Shown: piece after piece, positions 1 to 7,517 of the stretch
Position numbering within the stretch: the stretch's first letter is position 1
Layout of the letters: the number at the start of each line of letters is the position of its first letter
Source: Planktomarina sp.
GTDB taxonomy: Bacteria > Pseudomonadota > Alphaproteobacteria > Rhodobacterales > Rhodobacteraceae
Assembly (NCBI GenBank): GCA_022425445.1
Contig: JAKMFM010000131.1
Location: 1 to 13,593, forward strand
DNA: 13,593 nt
Direction: 5' to 3'
Notes under the pieces: generated by a model
Told to the model about the DNA's origin: nothing
The model's input: the letters and a program-made list of their open reading frames with translations, nothing else
Database searches by the model: none
Program-made: the position numbers and the translations under genes

Positions 1-629
1 TGATGGCCGAACGGGGACTGAATATGCCCGCCCCACATACGATCAATGATTGGATGAGCGTTTACGCCATGGCGGTCAATGAAGAGAATGCCGCCGGTGG
101 GCAGGTCGTGACCGCACCGACCAATGGCGCGGCCGGTGTGGTCCCTGCCACTCTGCGCTATTGGCTTGATCATGTGCCAGGCGCCACACCAAAGCGCATC
201 CCGGAATTTTTACTCACCGCCGCCGCCATAGGCGGGCTGATCAAATTCAACGCCAGCATCTCCGGCGCGGAATGCGGTTGCCAGGCGGAAGTGGGCAGTG
301 CCTCTGCCATGGCCGCCGCCGGTCTCTGCGCCGTCTTGGGCGGCAGTCCGGCGCAGGTGGAAAACGCCGCAGAAATCGCATTAGAGCATCACTTGGGTAT
401 GACCTGCGATCCGGTCAAAGGCCTCGTGCAAGTCCCTTGTATCGAGCGAAATGGGCTGGGCTGCATCAAAGCCGTCTCCGCCGCGAGCCTGTCTATGCGC
501 GGCGATGGCACGCATTTGGTCTCATTGGATGCCTGCGTCGAAACAATGCGACAAACCGGTCTGGACATGCATGAAAAATACAAAGAGACTTCACTCGGTG
601 GCTTGGCGGTAAATGTGCCGAACTGTTGA
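1..629 (+). CDS. sdaA: L-serine dehydratase (L-serine ammonia-lyase), iron-sulfur type, C-terminal part
   Basis: Cytosolic enzyme that deaminates L-serine to pyruvate and ammonia using a [4Fe-4S] cluster. Only the last ~208 residues lie in the window; the gene starts upstream, and the ATG at position 3 is an internal methionine. The visible part is the catalytic alpha domain: PHTINDWMSVYAMAVNEENA, then TAPTNGAAG, SGAECGCQAEVG and MTCDPVKGLVQVPCIERN. Cysteines at local residues 93, 135 and 146 have spacings of 42 and 11, which match the cluster ligands known from Legionella L-serine dehydratase (C343, C385, C396). The protein ends exactly in a cysteine (NVPNC). In that family this C-terminal Cys folds back into the active site as the fourth cluster ligand (tail-in-mouth). 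The gene lies 30 bp before a transporter gene on the same strand. No terminator is visible between them. Confidence 0.95.
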   Translation, partial: MAERGLNMPAPHTINDWMSVYAMAVNEENAAGGQVVTAPTNGAAGVVPATLRYWLDHVPGATPKRIPEFLLTAAAIGGLIKFNASISGAECGCQAEVGSASAMAAAGLCAVLGGSPAQVENAAEIALEHHLGMTCDPVKGLVQVPCIERNGLGCIKAVSAASLSMRGDGTHLVSLDACVETMRQTGLDMHEKYKETSLGGLAVNVPNC

Positions 630-659
630 CCATTCCAAACCGTGATATGAAAGTGCACT

Positions 660-1544
660 ATGGCTCAGGATAACAACCGTTTAGGCCTATTTTTGATGAT
701 TGGCTTTTGTGTTCTGGCGCCGGCCAGTGATGCTTTGGTCAAAATTTTAGGTGATGGAATTCCTCTGCTACAGGTGGTCATTGCCCGGTTCATCACCCAG
801 CTTCTTTTGGTGCGCCGCAACCTTTGGACAAGTCGCCACGACACTTGGATGCGGGCGGATCGGATTGGCTACGTCATTCTGCGCTCGGTTCTCCATCTGG
901 TGGCAATTTCTTTTTTCTTTCTGTCGCTCCGCTACCTGCCCCTCGCCGATGCCATTGCCATTGCCTATGTCCTGCCATTCCTGATCTTGGGCGTTGGATG
1001 GATGACCGGAGATCGGGCAAGCCCTTTGAGCCTTGGACTCTGCCTGCTTGGTTTCATCGGCACTTTGATGGTGGTTCAACCCAGTTTTGCCGAGGTTGGT
1101 TGGCCTGCGCTTTTGCCGCTGGTCGTGGCCGTTTTATTCACTGGCTTTATGTTCATCACCCGCAAAATTTCAAAACATATCGACCCCATTGATTTACAAG
1201 CGGCGAATGGCGTCTGCGCCATGGTGATCCTCTTGCCCATTGCCACTTTCGGCTCGGCGTTGGACATACCACTTTTGACGATGGTCCCAGTCACCGGATT
1301 TGAATTTTCTGCGTTGCTCGGCCTTGGGATCTTGGGCACCTTGGCGCATTTGAGCATGACTTGGGCGCTGCGCTATGCCTCGGCGCCCACAGTGGCCCCC
1401 GTGCAATATCTCGAAATCCCGTTTGGTGCACTCTATGGCCTGGTGCTCTTCAGCGAGCTGCCCAATGGCATTGCGGCGGTTGGGATCATCGTGACTGTGA
1501 CTGCGGGGCTATTGGTCGTGCGCTTTACCAAAACCTCTGTCTAA
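660..1544 (+). CDS. EamA/DMT-family (drug/metabolite transporter) membrane protein
   Basis: Integral inner-membrane protein of 294 residues, the usual length for the ten-helix drug/metabolite transporter superfamily. Hydrophobic segments fall at roughly residues 8-28, 33-52, 70-92, 95-115, 122-140, 146-166, 180-200, 213-235, 240-262 and 266-288. They form two five-helix EamA repeats separated near residue 170. Characteristic stretches are ADAIAIAYVLPFLILG in the first repeat and APTVAPVQYLEIPFGALYG in the second. The start ATG follows sdaA by 30 bp and has only a weak Shine-Dalgarno (GAAAG). Relatives export or import amino acids, nucleosides or other small metabolites; nothing here fixes the substrate. 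The 3' end overlaps the convergent thiamine pyrophosphokinase gene by 36 bp. Family assignment is firm; function is open. Confidence 0.92.
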   Translation: MAQDNNRLGLFLMIGFCVLAPASDALVKILGDGIPLLQVVIARFITQLLLVRRNLWTSRHDTWMRADRIGYVILRSVLHLVAISFFFLSLRYLPLADAIAIAYVLPFLILGVGWMTGDRASPLSLGLCLLGFIGTLMVVQPSFAEVGWPALLPLVVAVLFTGFMFITRKISKHIDPIDLQAANGVCAMVILLPIATFGSALDIPLLTMVPVTGFEFSALLGLGILGTLAHLSMTWALRYASAPTVAPVQYLEIPFGALYGLVLFSELPNGIAAVGIIVTVTAGLLVVRFTKTSV

Positions 1545-2183
1545 TGCTGTGAGAACAGCTTCAAGGTCACGGCGCGGCAGGATCGCCAGCAAACCTGGCC
1601 GGTCCACGGTAATTTCCAGCGCGCCACCTAGGGCGATGTTAGAGGTCGCAATTTGCCCCATCGGGCTCATGACCGTATTTGAAAGCGGCCAGCGTACCCC
1701 GCGCAAACTAGCTTCAACAGGCACCATGGGATAAAACCCCACGGGTGTTTCGGCTTCCAGATCTATGGAGAATTTTTGCGGTACAACAAAAACCAACTGC
1801 GCTTCATCCATCAAAATCACCGGTCGCGGCTCATTTAAGAGGGCCGAGAAAGCTGCCAACTGATGATCCAAACGCCCGCCGAGAAACCCCACACCCAAAA
1901 AAATATGTGCATCACAAACTGAGAGGCATTTTTGGAAATCCGTGGTCTCCTGATCTGTGATATGCGCCGCAGCCTGATTGGCCGGAAGGTCGAGTTGCGA
2001 GTCCATATCGCCCACCACCAACGCCACTTCAAGCTTGGCTTGTTGCGCAGAATCGAATCCCCCATCGGCAGCCACAATCGCGTCAAAATTTAACGAAAGT
2101 TCTGCGACTAACTCTGGGGTTGAAGGGCCCGCGCCAATCAGCAAAATTTTGGGTGCGCGACATAAATATTTTTTATGAACCAT
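1509..2183 (-). CDS. thiN: Thiamine pyrophosphokinase
   Basis: Transfers pyrophosphate from ATP to thiamine to make thiamine diphosphate in the cytosol. The 224-residue protein shows the family motifs in order: AADGG (38-42), VVGDMDS (56-62), TDQETTDFQKC (76-86), GGRLDH (102-107), RGVRWPL (161-167) and the TSN element (180-182). The Asp-rich GDMDS and DQETTDF motifs bind the metal and nucleotide in characterised enzymes. The start is supported by AAGGTG 7 nt upstream of the ATG on the minus strand (plus-strand positions 2189-2194). The protein begins with a short basic stretch (MVHKKYLCRAPK) before the first strand KILLIGAGP. No THI-box riboswitch is recognisable in the ~100 bp upstream. The 3' end runs 36 bp into the convergent DMT transporter gene. 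Symbol usage varies (thiN, tnr3, tpk). Confidence 0.92.
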   Translation of the reverse strand: MVHKKYLCRAPKILLIGAGPSTPELVAELSLNFDAIVAADGGFDSAQQAKLEVALVVGDMDSQLDLPANQAAAHITDQETTDFQKCLSVCDAHIFLGVGFLGGRLDHQLAAFSALLNEPRPVILMDEAQLVFVVPQKFSIDLEAETPVGFYPMVPVEASLRGVRWPLSNTVMSPMGQIATSNIALGGALEITVDRPGLLAILPRRDLEAVLTALDRGFGKAHDQ

Positions 2184-2380
2184 TTCGTCACCTTACTTCT
2201 TTTGAGCAGCTCGATTTAAGGGCAACGCGTGCAAAAGACAAATGTGGGAGTATTAATATTTTTGAAGTTCAACTAGCGTAACGTGGTCTCAGACAGATTT
2301 TCATCGGATTTTTTTTCATGCTCACCAAGCGGCCTACCTCATTTGTCCTCACACCGTAGTACCGCGTCGACGCATTATGG

Positions 2381-2779
2381 TTGAATGGCACAGGTCCACA
2401 GGTCAAGGCCGAAGCGCCTCCTCCCTCAGCCGCCCCCGGGGCGCCCCCTGCGACCTCCGCCGACTTGCACGGGCTCGAAGGTCTGCTGCGCAAACCAGAT
2501 CCGAAAATGACACTCTCCTTACCGGAAGATGCTAAGCTGATAGATCAGTTGCACAAATTGACCGGGAAAATGCCGAAATTTGCGCAATTCAATCCACTAC
2601 CAGCCGCACCCACACCGGCGCCGTCTCCATTCCCCAAGCGCATGGAGGCCGAGGCCGCGCAGTCGCGCAGCGTGACCAACGCAGAGCCACCCGCAGCCCC
2701 GCCGATCCTGGCATTTTGCGATCTGACCTCCGGACGGCGCTGCAAACACGCCTTGGCAGGTGAGGCGGCAAGTCCATGA
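2381..2779 (+). CDS. Unrecognised Pro/Ala-rich ORF, possibly the remnant of a longer gene
   Basis: A 132-codon frame opening on a TTG with no Shine-Dalgarno. I do not recognise the product. It has two Pro/Ala-rich low-complexity segments (EAPPPSAAPGAPPA near residue 11 and PLPAAPTPAPSPFP near 72) flanking a short charged segment (LPEDAKLIDQLHKLTGKMPK), then a Cys-containing tail (FCDLTSGRRC). Codon choice resembles real genes nearby, with C/G-rich third positions, so it may be or have been coding. The same frame is open upstream from 2282 except for one TAG at 2357-2359. It includes an ATG at 2318, so an intact ancestor could have run 2318-2779. It lies between two minus-strand genes and has no clear partner. 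It could be a decayed gene, a disordered small protein or chance. Confidence 0.3.
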   Translation: MNGTGPQVKAEAPPPSAAPGAPPATSADLHGLEGLLRKPDPKMTLSLPEDAKLIDQLHKLTGKMPKFAQFNPLPAAPTPAPSPFPKRMEAEAAQSRSVTNAEPPAAPPILAFCDLTSGRRCKHALAGEAASP

Positions 2780-2838
2780 GCATGGTTTCCGTCAGGGAGC
2801 GCCGCATTTACCTCTCACGGTAGACGGCTTTGAGCGGC

Positions 2839-3066
2839 TTAGGAATCTTCATCCGCATCCGGATCCACTTGACCGATGCCTTTAAAAACAAATTTCAAGG
2901 GGAACGCCCAAGCGGTGCCGAGCACCACATAAAGGATAAATTCCAAGACCTTTGGCAACACAGGCAGCAGAGCCACGAAATTTACCGCCAGAACGGCGTA
3001 GACCGGCAAGCCAATAACCAAAATCAGCAGCGACCAACGGCGGCGGGCTTTGTAACTCAGGGCCAT
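2839..3066 (-). CDS. DUF2842 family small membrane protein
   Basis: A 75-residue protein with a basic N-terminus (ALSYKARRRW), two hydrophobic segments at about residues 11-32 and 38-58, and an acidic C-terminal tail (DPDADEDS). Length and pattern fit DUF2842, a family of unknown function that I know mainly from alphaproteobacteria. The basic end before helix 1 suggests a cytoplasmic N-terminus. Its ATG overlaps the purA stop codon (TGATG on the minus strand), so it is probably translated by coupling with purA and belongs to the same transcript. No function can be assigned. Confidence 0.85.
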   Translation of the reverse strand: MALSYKARRRWSLLILVIGLPVYAVLAVNFVALLPVLPKVLEFILYVVLGTAWAFPLKFVFKGIGQVDPDADEDS

Positions 3067-4358
3067 CAGTCTGCAAACGGATCTGTAACGAGGATGGTGT
3101 CTTCGCGCTCAGGCGACGTCGAGACCAACGCCACCGGGCAATCAATCAGCTCCTCAATGCGCCGAACATATTTAATCGCCTGCGCAGGCAGCTCGGCCCA
3201 AGAACGCGCGCCGGCTGTACTGCCGGACCACCCTTCGATGGTTTCATAGATCGGTGTCACGCGCGCTTGCGCATCTGCGGCGGTGGGCAGGTAATCCAAC
3301 CGCTCACCATCCAAATCATAGGCCACACAGATTTTGAGCTCTTCAAACCCGTCCAACACATCCAATTTGGTCAGTGAAATGCCATTCACACCAGAGGTGG
3401 CACAGGTTTGCCGCACCAGACAGGCGTCGAACCAACCGCAGCGGCGCTTACGTCCGGTGGTGGTGCCAAATTCGTGCCCTCTTTCGCCCAGTTGTTGACC
3501 ATCAGCATCCTCCAGCTCCGTGGGAAAAGGGCCTTCCCCGACCCTGGTGGTATAGGCTTTGGTGATGCCCAAGACATAATCAATCGCACCCGGACCAATG
3601 CCCGTACCTGTGGCCGCTTGGCCAGCAATCACATTTGAGGAGGTCACGAAAGGATAGGTGCCAAAATCTATATCCAGCAATGCACCCTGCGCACCTTCGA
3701 ACAAAATCCGCTTTCCAGCCTTACGTTTTTCATTCAACACTTTCCAGACCGGCGCTGCATAGGGCAATATCTTCACGGCGATTTCACGCAGCTGCACCAG
3801 CAAGTCAGCCCGGTCTACAGGCTCAAGGCCAAGACCTTTGCGCAACGGGTTGTGATGCAGCAACGCGCGATCGACGCGCAGTTCCAGAGTGGCCGTATCC
3901 GCCAAATCTGCCACACGGATCACCCGGCGACCGACCTTATCTTCGTAACACGGACCAATGCCGCGACCCGTGGTGCCAATCTTCGCGACCGACACCTGCC
4001 CTTCGCGCGCCCGATCCAGCTCACCATGATAGGGCATAATCAAAGGCGTGTTTTCGGCAATCATTAGATTTTCTGGCGTGATGTCCACGCCTTGGTTGCG
4101 AATGCCCTCAATCTCTTTGATTAAATGCCATGGATCAAGAACCACGCCATTGCCAATAACCGAGAGTTTTCCGCCGCGCACCACACCAGAGGGCAAAGCA
4201 TGCAGCTTATAGACCGCCTCGCCAATCACGAGCGTATGACCGGCATTGTGGCCGCCCTGAAAACGCGCGATCACATCGGCGCGTTCGGAAAGCCAATCCA
4301 CAATCTTGCCTTTGCCCTCGTCACCCCATTGGGTGCCTACCACAACAACATTGGCCAT
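3066..4358 (-). CDS. purA: Adenylosuccinate synthase
   Basis: Catalyses the GTP-dependent joining of IMP and aspartate to adenylosuccinate, the first committed step to AMP, in the cytosol. The 430 residues match the usual length (E. coli 432). Visible elements are the GTP-binding and catalytic loop GTQWGDEGKGK (8-18) with Asp13, GGHNAGHT (35-42) with His41, TTGRGIGPCYEDK (129-141), EGAQG (221-225), RVGEGPFPTE (272-281), the aspartate-binding loop TTGRKRRCGWFD (300-311) and the guanine-binding TKLD (330-333). Asp13 and His41 sit at the same numbers as in the E. coli enzyme. The start is supported by AGAGAGG on the minus strand (plus-strand 4366-4372), 7 nt upstream of the ATG. It is divergent from secG across 241 bp and shares a one-base stop/start overlap with the DUF2842 gene downstream. 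Confidence 0.98.
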   Translation of the reverse strand: MANVVVVGTQWGDEGKGKIVDWLSERADVIARFQGGHNAGHTLVIGEAVYKLHALPSGVVRGGKLSVIGNGVVLDPWHLIKEIEGIRNQGVDITPENLMIAENTPLIMPYHGELDRAREGQVSVAKIGTTGRGIGPCYEDKVGRRVIRVADLADTATLELRVDRALLHHNPLRKGLGLEPVDRADLLVQLREIAVKILPYAAPVWKVLNEKRKAGKRILFEGAQGALLDIDFGTYPFVTSSNVIAGQAATGTGIGPGAIDYVLGITKAYTTRVGEGPFPTELEDADGQQLGERGHEFGTTTGRKRRCGWFDACLVRQTCATSGVNGISLTKLDVLDGFEELKICVAYDLDGERLDYLPTAADAQARVTPIYETIEGWSGSTAGARSWAELPAQAIKYVRRIEELIDCPVALVSTSPEREDTILVTDPFAD

Positions 4359-4599
4359 AACATGTCCTCTCTCGGTCGGATCAAAACGTGGGCCGTATAG
4401 CGGGGATCAAGGGCAAGGGAAACTGCTAACTTGCCGCGGGAGGACAAAGCTGCATTTTGGAACAATCCAGAGTTCAAATTACGCCACCGGCCCAACCCAA
4501 GCCCCCTACAGCCACCTATCGGGGCCAATGTCCCAGTTTTGACTTGGCAAATGGCTTATCCTTGCTTAGATAGCCCCTGACCTGAACTGGGAAATTCGT
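4359..4599. other. Divergent purA-secG intergenic region
   Basis: These 241 bp separate two divergently transcribed genes, so they must hold promoters for both. On the plus strand TTGGCA (4544-4549), 16 bp and TTAGAT (4566-4571) is a weak promoter-like pair ahead of secG. On the minus strand CTATAC around 4394-4399 is a possible -10 for purA, without a convincing -35. No operator or riboswitch is recognisable. Reading frames here are short and overlap the gene starts, so I call none of them. Confidence 0.35.
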
Positions 4600-4953
4600 A
4601 TGCAAAATGTCGTCCTGATCATCCACCTTCTTCTCGCCATCTCTTTGATCGGCTTGGTACTGTTGCAACGCTCTGAAGGTGGCGGCCTTGGCATGGGCGG
4701 CGGCGGCGCTGGCGGTGGAGCGATGTCTGGTCGCGCGGCAGCCTCGGCTTTGACCAAGCTGACTTGGGGTCTGGCGATTGCCTTTATCTGCACCTCTCTT
4801 GCCCTAACGATTCTGCAGGTTCAAAAATCCTCTGGCAGCTCGGTTCTGGACCAGTTGATGCCCGCCGCGCAGCAAGAAACACCGATTGATGCAGATGCGC
4901 TCTTGCCGCCTACGGAAGAAGATTCCGCGCCGCTCTTGCCGGTCGCTGAGTGA
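4600..4953 (+). CDS. secG: Protein translocase subunit SecG
   Basis: Small inner-membrane subunit of the SecYEG translocon that helps SecA-driven protein export. The 117-residue protein has the SecG layout. A first hydrophobic helix (residues 3-22) is followed by VLLQRSEGGGLG (20-31), then a glycine-rich cytoplasmic loop (29-41). A second helix follows (about 55-73), then a variable Pro/acidic tail. The LLQRSEGGGLG motif is the family hallmark. The start has a GGGAA element about 7 nt upstream. It is the first gene of the plus-strand run and is followed by a candidate terminator before pyrG, which suggests separate expression from pyrG. Confidence 0.95.
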   Translation: MQNVVLIIHLLLAISLIGLVLLQRSEGGGLGMGGGGAGGGAMSGRAAASALTKLTWGLAIAFICTSLALTILQVQKSSGSSVLDQLMPAAQQETPIDADALLPPTEEDSAPLLPVAE

Positions 4954-4968
4954 TCCAAATCTAAATAT

Positions 4969-4993
4969 GGCGGCTGTGGCAAATTTAGCCGCC
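4969..4993 (+). terminator. Candidate intrinsic terminator after secG
   Basis: Inverted repeat GGCGGCT (4969-4975) and AGCCGCC (4987-4993) with an 11-nt loop, followed by the T-rich tail TTATCTT. It begins 15 bp after the secG stop. The stem is only 7 bp and the tail is not a pure T run, so termination may be partial. It fits a boundary between secG and pyrG. Confidence 0.45.
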
Positions 4994-5104
4994 TTATCTT
5001 GATCATCAGATTGCAGAATCATCACGGAGCTGTTACTGCTTTAATCCCGTGGTGAGGTGCATTTTTCTTGCCGAAAATTCGAAACTACGGGGATCTCAGT
5101 ATTT

Positions 5105-6748
5105 ATGGCGCGTTATGTATTTATCACCGGTGGTGTTGTGTCTTCTCTTGGCAAAGGCTTGGCCTCTGCAGCCCTAGGCGCCCTGCTGCAGGCCCGTGGG
5201 TTTTCCGTGAGACTGCGAAAACTCGATCCCTATCTCAACGTTGATCCTGGCACGATGTCGCCCTTCGAGCATGGAGAGGTCTTCGTCACCGATGATGGCG
5301 CAGAAACAGATCTGGATTTGGGCCATTATGAACGCTTTACAGGCGTCGCCGCGCGGATGACTGATTCTGTCTCGTCGGGGCGCATCTATTCAACGGTGCT
5401 GGAAAAAGAACGCCGCGGCGATTATTTGGGCAAAACCATCCAAGTGGTGCCCCATGTCACCAACGAAATTAAAGATTTTTTGAAAGTCGGCGATGATGAG
5501 GTCGATTTCATGCTCTGTGAAATTGGCGGCACCGTAGGCGATATTGAAGGCCTGCCATTTTTCGAAGCCATTCGCCAATTCTCCCATGATAAGCCACGCG
5601 GGGAATGCATTTTCATGCATCTCACGTTGCTGCCCTATCTCGCAGCGAGCGGTGAGCTGAAAACCAAACCCACGCAGCACAGCGTGAAAGAATTGCAATC
5701 CATTGGCATCGCGCCAGATATTTTGGTTTGCCGATCCGAGCATCCAATTCCCGACAAAGAGCGTGAGAAAATCGCCCTATTTTGCAATGTGCGCCCGGAT
5801 GCGGTGGTGGCCGCCTATGATCTTAATTCCATCTATGAAGCCCCCTTGGCCTATCATGCCCAGGGGCTCGACCAAGCCGTTTTGGATGCGTTCAACATCT
5901 CCCCTGCGCCGCAGCCGGACCTAAGTAAATGGGAAGACGTGCAAGATCGTGTGAACAATCCCGAGGGCGTGGTAAATGTGGGCATCGTTGGCAAATACAC
6001 GCAGTTAGAAGACGCCTATAAGTCAATCAAAGAGGCCCTCACCCATGGCGGCATGTCCAACCGGGTGAAGGTCAATGTCGAATGGGTTGATGCCGAAATT
6101 TTTGACCATGAGGACGCCGCGCCACATCTCGAGGGGTTTCATGCCATATTGGTCCCCGGCGGGTTTGGCGAGCGCGGCACGGAAGGAAAAATCAAAGCCG
6201 CGCAATTCGCGCGTGAGCGCAAAGTGCCCTACCTCGGCATCTGCCTTGGCATGCAAATGGCGGTGATTGAGGCCGCCCGCAACCTGTCCAATGTCGCAGA
6301 TGCTGGCTCGGAAGAATTCGACCATGAAGCTGGCGAAAAGCGTTTCACCCCGGTCGTCTACCACCTGAAAGAATGGGTTCAGGGCAATCACCGGGTCCGG
6401 CGCAACGAAGATGACGATAAGGGCGGCACTATGCGCCTTGGCGCCTATAATGCCACGTTGAACCCAGATTCTTTGGTGGCTAAAATCTATGGCAGCACTG
6501 CCATCGAAGAGCGTCATCGCCACCGCTATGAAGTCGACATCCAATTTCGAAAGCAGCTCGAAGAAAAAGGGCTGATCTTCTCCGGCATGTCTCCTGACGG
6601 CCGCTTGCCAGAAATTGTTGAAGTTAAAGATCACCCCTGGTTTATCGGTGTTCAATTTCATCCAGAGTTGAAGTCGAAACCATTCGCGCCGCATCCTTTG
6701 TTCCGTGATTTTGTCCGCGCCGCCAAGGAAATGAGCCGTTTAGTTTAA
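5105..6748 (+). CDS. pyrG: CTP synthase (glutamine-hydrolysing)
   Basis: Converts UTP, ATP and glutamine to CTP. The 547-residue length from the chosen start is normal (E. coli 545). The N-terminal synthase domain starts MARYVFITGGVVSSLGKGLA, which holds the P-loop, and continues with KLDPYLNVDPGTMSPFEHGE and DDGAETDLDLGHYERF. The C-terminal class I amidotransferase domain (from about 290) has the oxyanion segment PGGFGERG (351-358), nucleophile Cys380 in YLGICLGMQ, and His519/Glu521 in GVQFHPELKSKPF. The triad is therefore complete. I chose ATG 5105 over an upstream in-frame start at 5057 because the family begins immediately with the strand before the P-loop; GGGG lies 12 nt upstream. The DUF1330 gene follows after 18 bp and is probably cotranscribed. 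Confidence 0.97.
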   Translation: MARYVFITGGVVSSLGKGLASAALGALLQARGFSVRLRKLDPYLNVDPGTMSPFEHGEVFVTDDGAETDLDLGHYERFTGVAARMTDSVSSGRIYSTVLEKERRGDYLGKTIQVVPHVTNEIKDFLKVGDDEVDFMLCEIGGTVGDIEGLPFFEAIRQFSHDKPRGECIFMHLTLLPYLAASGELKTKPTQHSVKELQSIGIAPDILVCRSEHPIPDKEREKIALFCNVRPDAVVAAYDLNSIYEAPLAYHAQGLDQAVLDAFNISPAPQPDLSKWEDVQDRVNNPEGVVNVGIVGKYTQLEDAYKSIKEALTHGGMSNRVKVNVEWVDAEIFDHEDAAPHLEGFHAILVPGGFGERGTEGKIKAAQFARERKVPYLGICLGMQMAVIEAARNLSNVADAGSEEFDHEAGEKRFTPVVYHLKEWVQGNHRVRRNEDDDKGGTMRLGAYNATLNPDSLVAKIYGSTAIEERHRHRYEVDIQFRKQLEEKGLIFSGMSPDGRLPEIVEVKDHPWFIGVQFHPELKSKPFAPHPLFRDFVRAAKEMSRLV

Positions 6749-6766
6749 CACACAAAGGAGGGCACT

Positions 6767-7060
6767 ATGGCCAAAGGATATTGGATCGCCCACAATCAAA
6801 TCAGTGATGTTGACGCCTATGAGGCTTATAAAATCGCCGCTGCGCCAGCCCTGCGCGCCTATGAAGGTAAATTTCTTGTACGGGCGGGAGTGGCCGAGTT
6901 TCCCGAGGGTCAGCTGCGCACCCGAACCATTGTGATCGAATTTCCAAACCTACAAGCGGCGCTAGATTGCTATAACAGCGCGACTTATCAAGCCGCAAAA
7001 GCCCTACGCACTCCAGTTTCGATTGGGGATATGGTGATTGTCGAAGGATATGGCGGCTAA
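6767..7060 (+). CDS. DUF1330 family protein
   Basis: A 97-residue protein of the dimeric alpha-beta barrel type. Features typical of DUF1330 are the start KGYWIAHNQISDVDAYEAY, then KFLVRAG (35-41), EGQLRTRTIVIEFPN (47-61) and the CYNSATYQAAKALR element (68-81). There is no signal peptide, so it is cytosolic. The biochemical role of the family is unknown. A strong Shine-Dalgarno (AAAGGAGG) precedes the ATG, and the gene starts 18 bp after pyrG, which suggests high translation from the pyrG message. Confidence 0.9.
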   Translation: MAKGYWIAHNQISDVDAYEAYKIAAAPALRAYEGKFLVRAGVAEFPEGQLRTRTIVIEFPNLQAALDCYNSATYQAAKALRTPVSIGDMVIVEGYGG

Positions 7061-7093
7061 TCGTCACCGCAACCCCAACCCTGGAGGCTCCAC

Positions 7094-7513
7094 ATGTTTG
7101 CATCATTGTTTTCGTCCAAATCCCCGGGCATTGAGCGAGATATCAGCACCTCTGAAGCCATGGCTGCCCTCATGGTGCGGATCGCCAAATCTGACGATGA
7201 CTATTCCGCAACGGAAATAGCAAAGATCGATGCCGTGCTTGGCTTGCTTTATCAATTATCCGCCGATCAAGCCGCCAAGCTGCGCCAGACGGCTGAGGCG
7301 CTTGAGGCTGAAGCGCCCGACACTGTGCGGTTCACCCGTGCGATTAAGGAAGAGGTGCCCTACGAGGAGCGCTTTGATGTCGTGCGCGCACTGTGGCAAG
7401 TTGTTTTGGCCGACGGGGCCCGCGATGCAGAAGAAGATGCGCTGATGCGCCTTTTGGCAAGCCTGCTCGGCGTCAATGATCGCGACAGCGCCCTGGCCCG
7501 CAAACAGGCCTAG
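7094..7513 (+). CDS. TerB-like (tellurite resistance TerB superfamily) protein
   Basis: A 139-residue, all-helical, acidic cytosolic protein. It has the two acidic, probably metal-binding repeats expected of TerB-like domains. The first is RIAKSDDDYSATEIAKID (29-46, with D34-D36 and E41); the second is LADGARDAEEDALMRLL (105-121, with D107 and E113-E114). A helical linker lies between them. The start is set by GGAGG 6 nt upstream of the ATG. It follows the DUF1330 gene by 33 bp and precedes the next gene by 4 bp, so it sits in one operon. Stand-alone TerB-like proteins of this kind are common in alphaproteobacteria, and nothing here indicates tellurite resistance. Confidence 0.85.
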   Translation: MFASLFSSKSPGIERDISTSEAMAALMVRIAKSDDDYSATEIAKIDAVLGLLYQLSADQAAKLRQTAEALEAEAPDTVRFTRAIKEEVPYEERFDVVRALWQVVLADGARDAEEDALMRLLASLLGVNDRDSALARKQA

Positions 7514-7517
7514 GCCC

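Noticed and set aside
2184..2290. Possible TPP riboswitch ahead of thiamine pyrophosphokinase
   Set aside because: The conserved THI-box elements (such as CUGAGA and the downstream pyrophosphate-sensing segment) are not found on the minus strand here. Only AT-rich short palindromes (TATTAATA, TTGAAGTTCAA) are present.
2269..2807. Several minus-strand frames opposite the Pro/Ala-rich ORF
   Set aside because: They are Gly/Ala/Arg-rich shadows with no recognisable domain, no Shine-Dalgarno and mutual overlaps.
5057..5104. Upstream in-frame start for pyrG adding 16 residues
   Set aside because: CTP synthases begin right at the strand before the P-loop. The extra residues (starting MHFSCRKFETTG) look like translated leader.
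6023..6694. Long minus-strand frame (223 codons) opposite pyrG
   Set aside because: The plus strand here is clearly the pyrG amidotransferase domain with an intact triad. The antisense frame is a by-product of codon bias.
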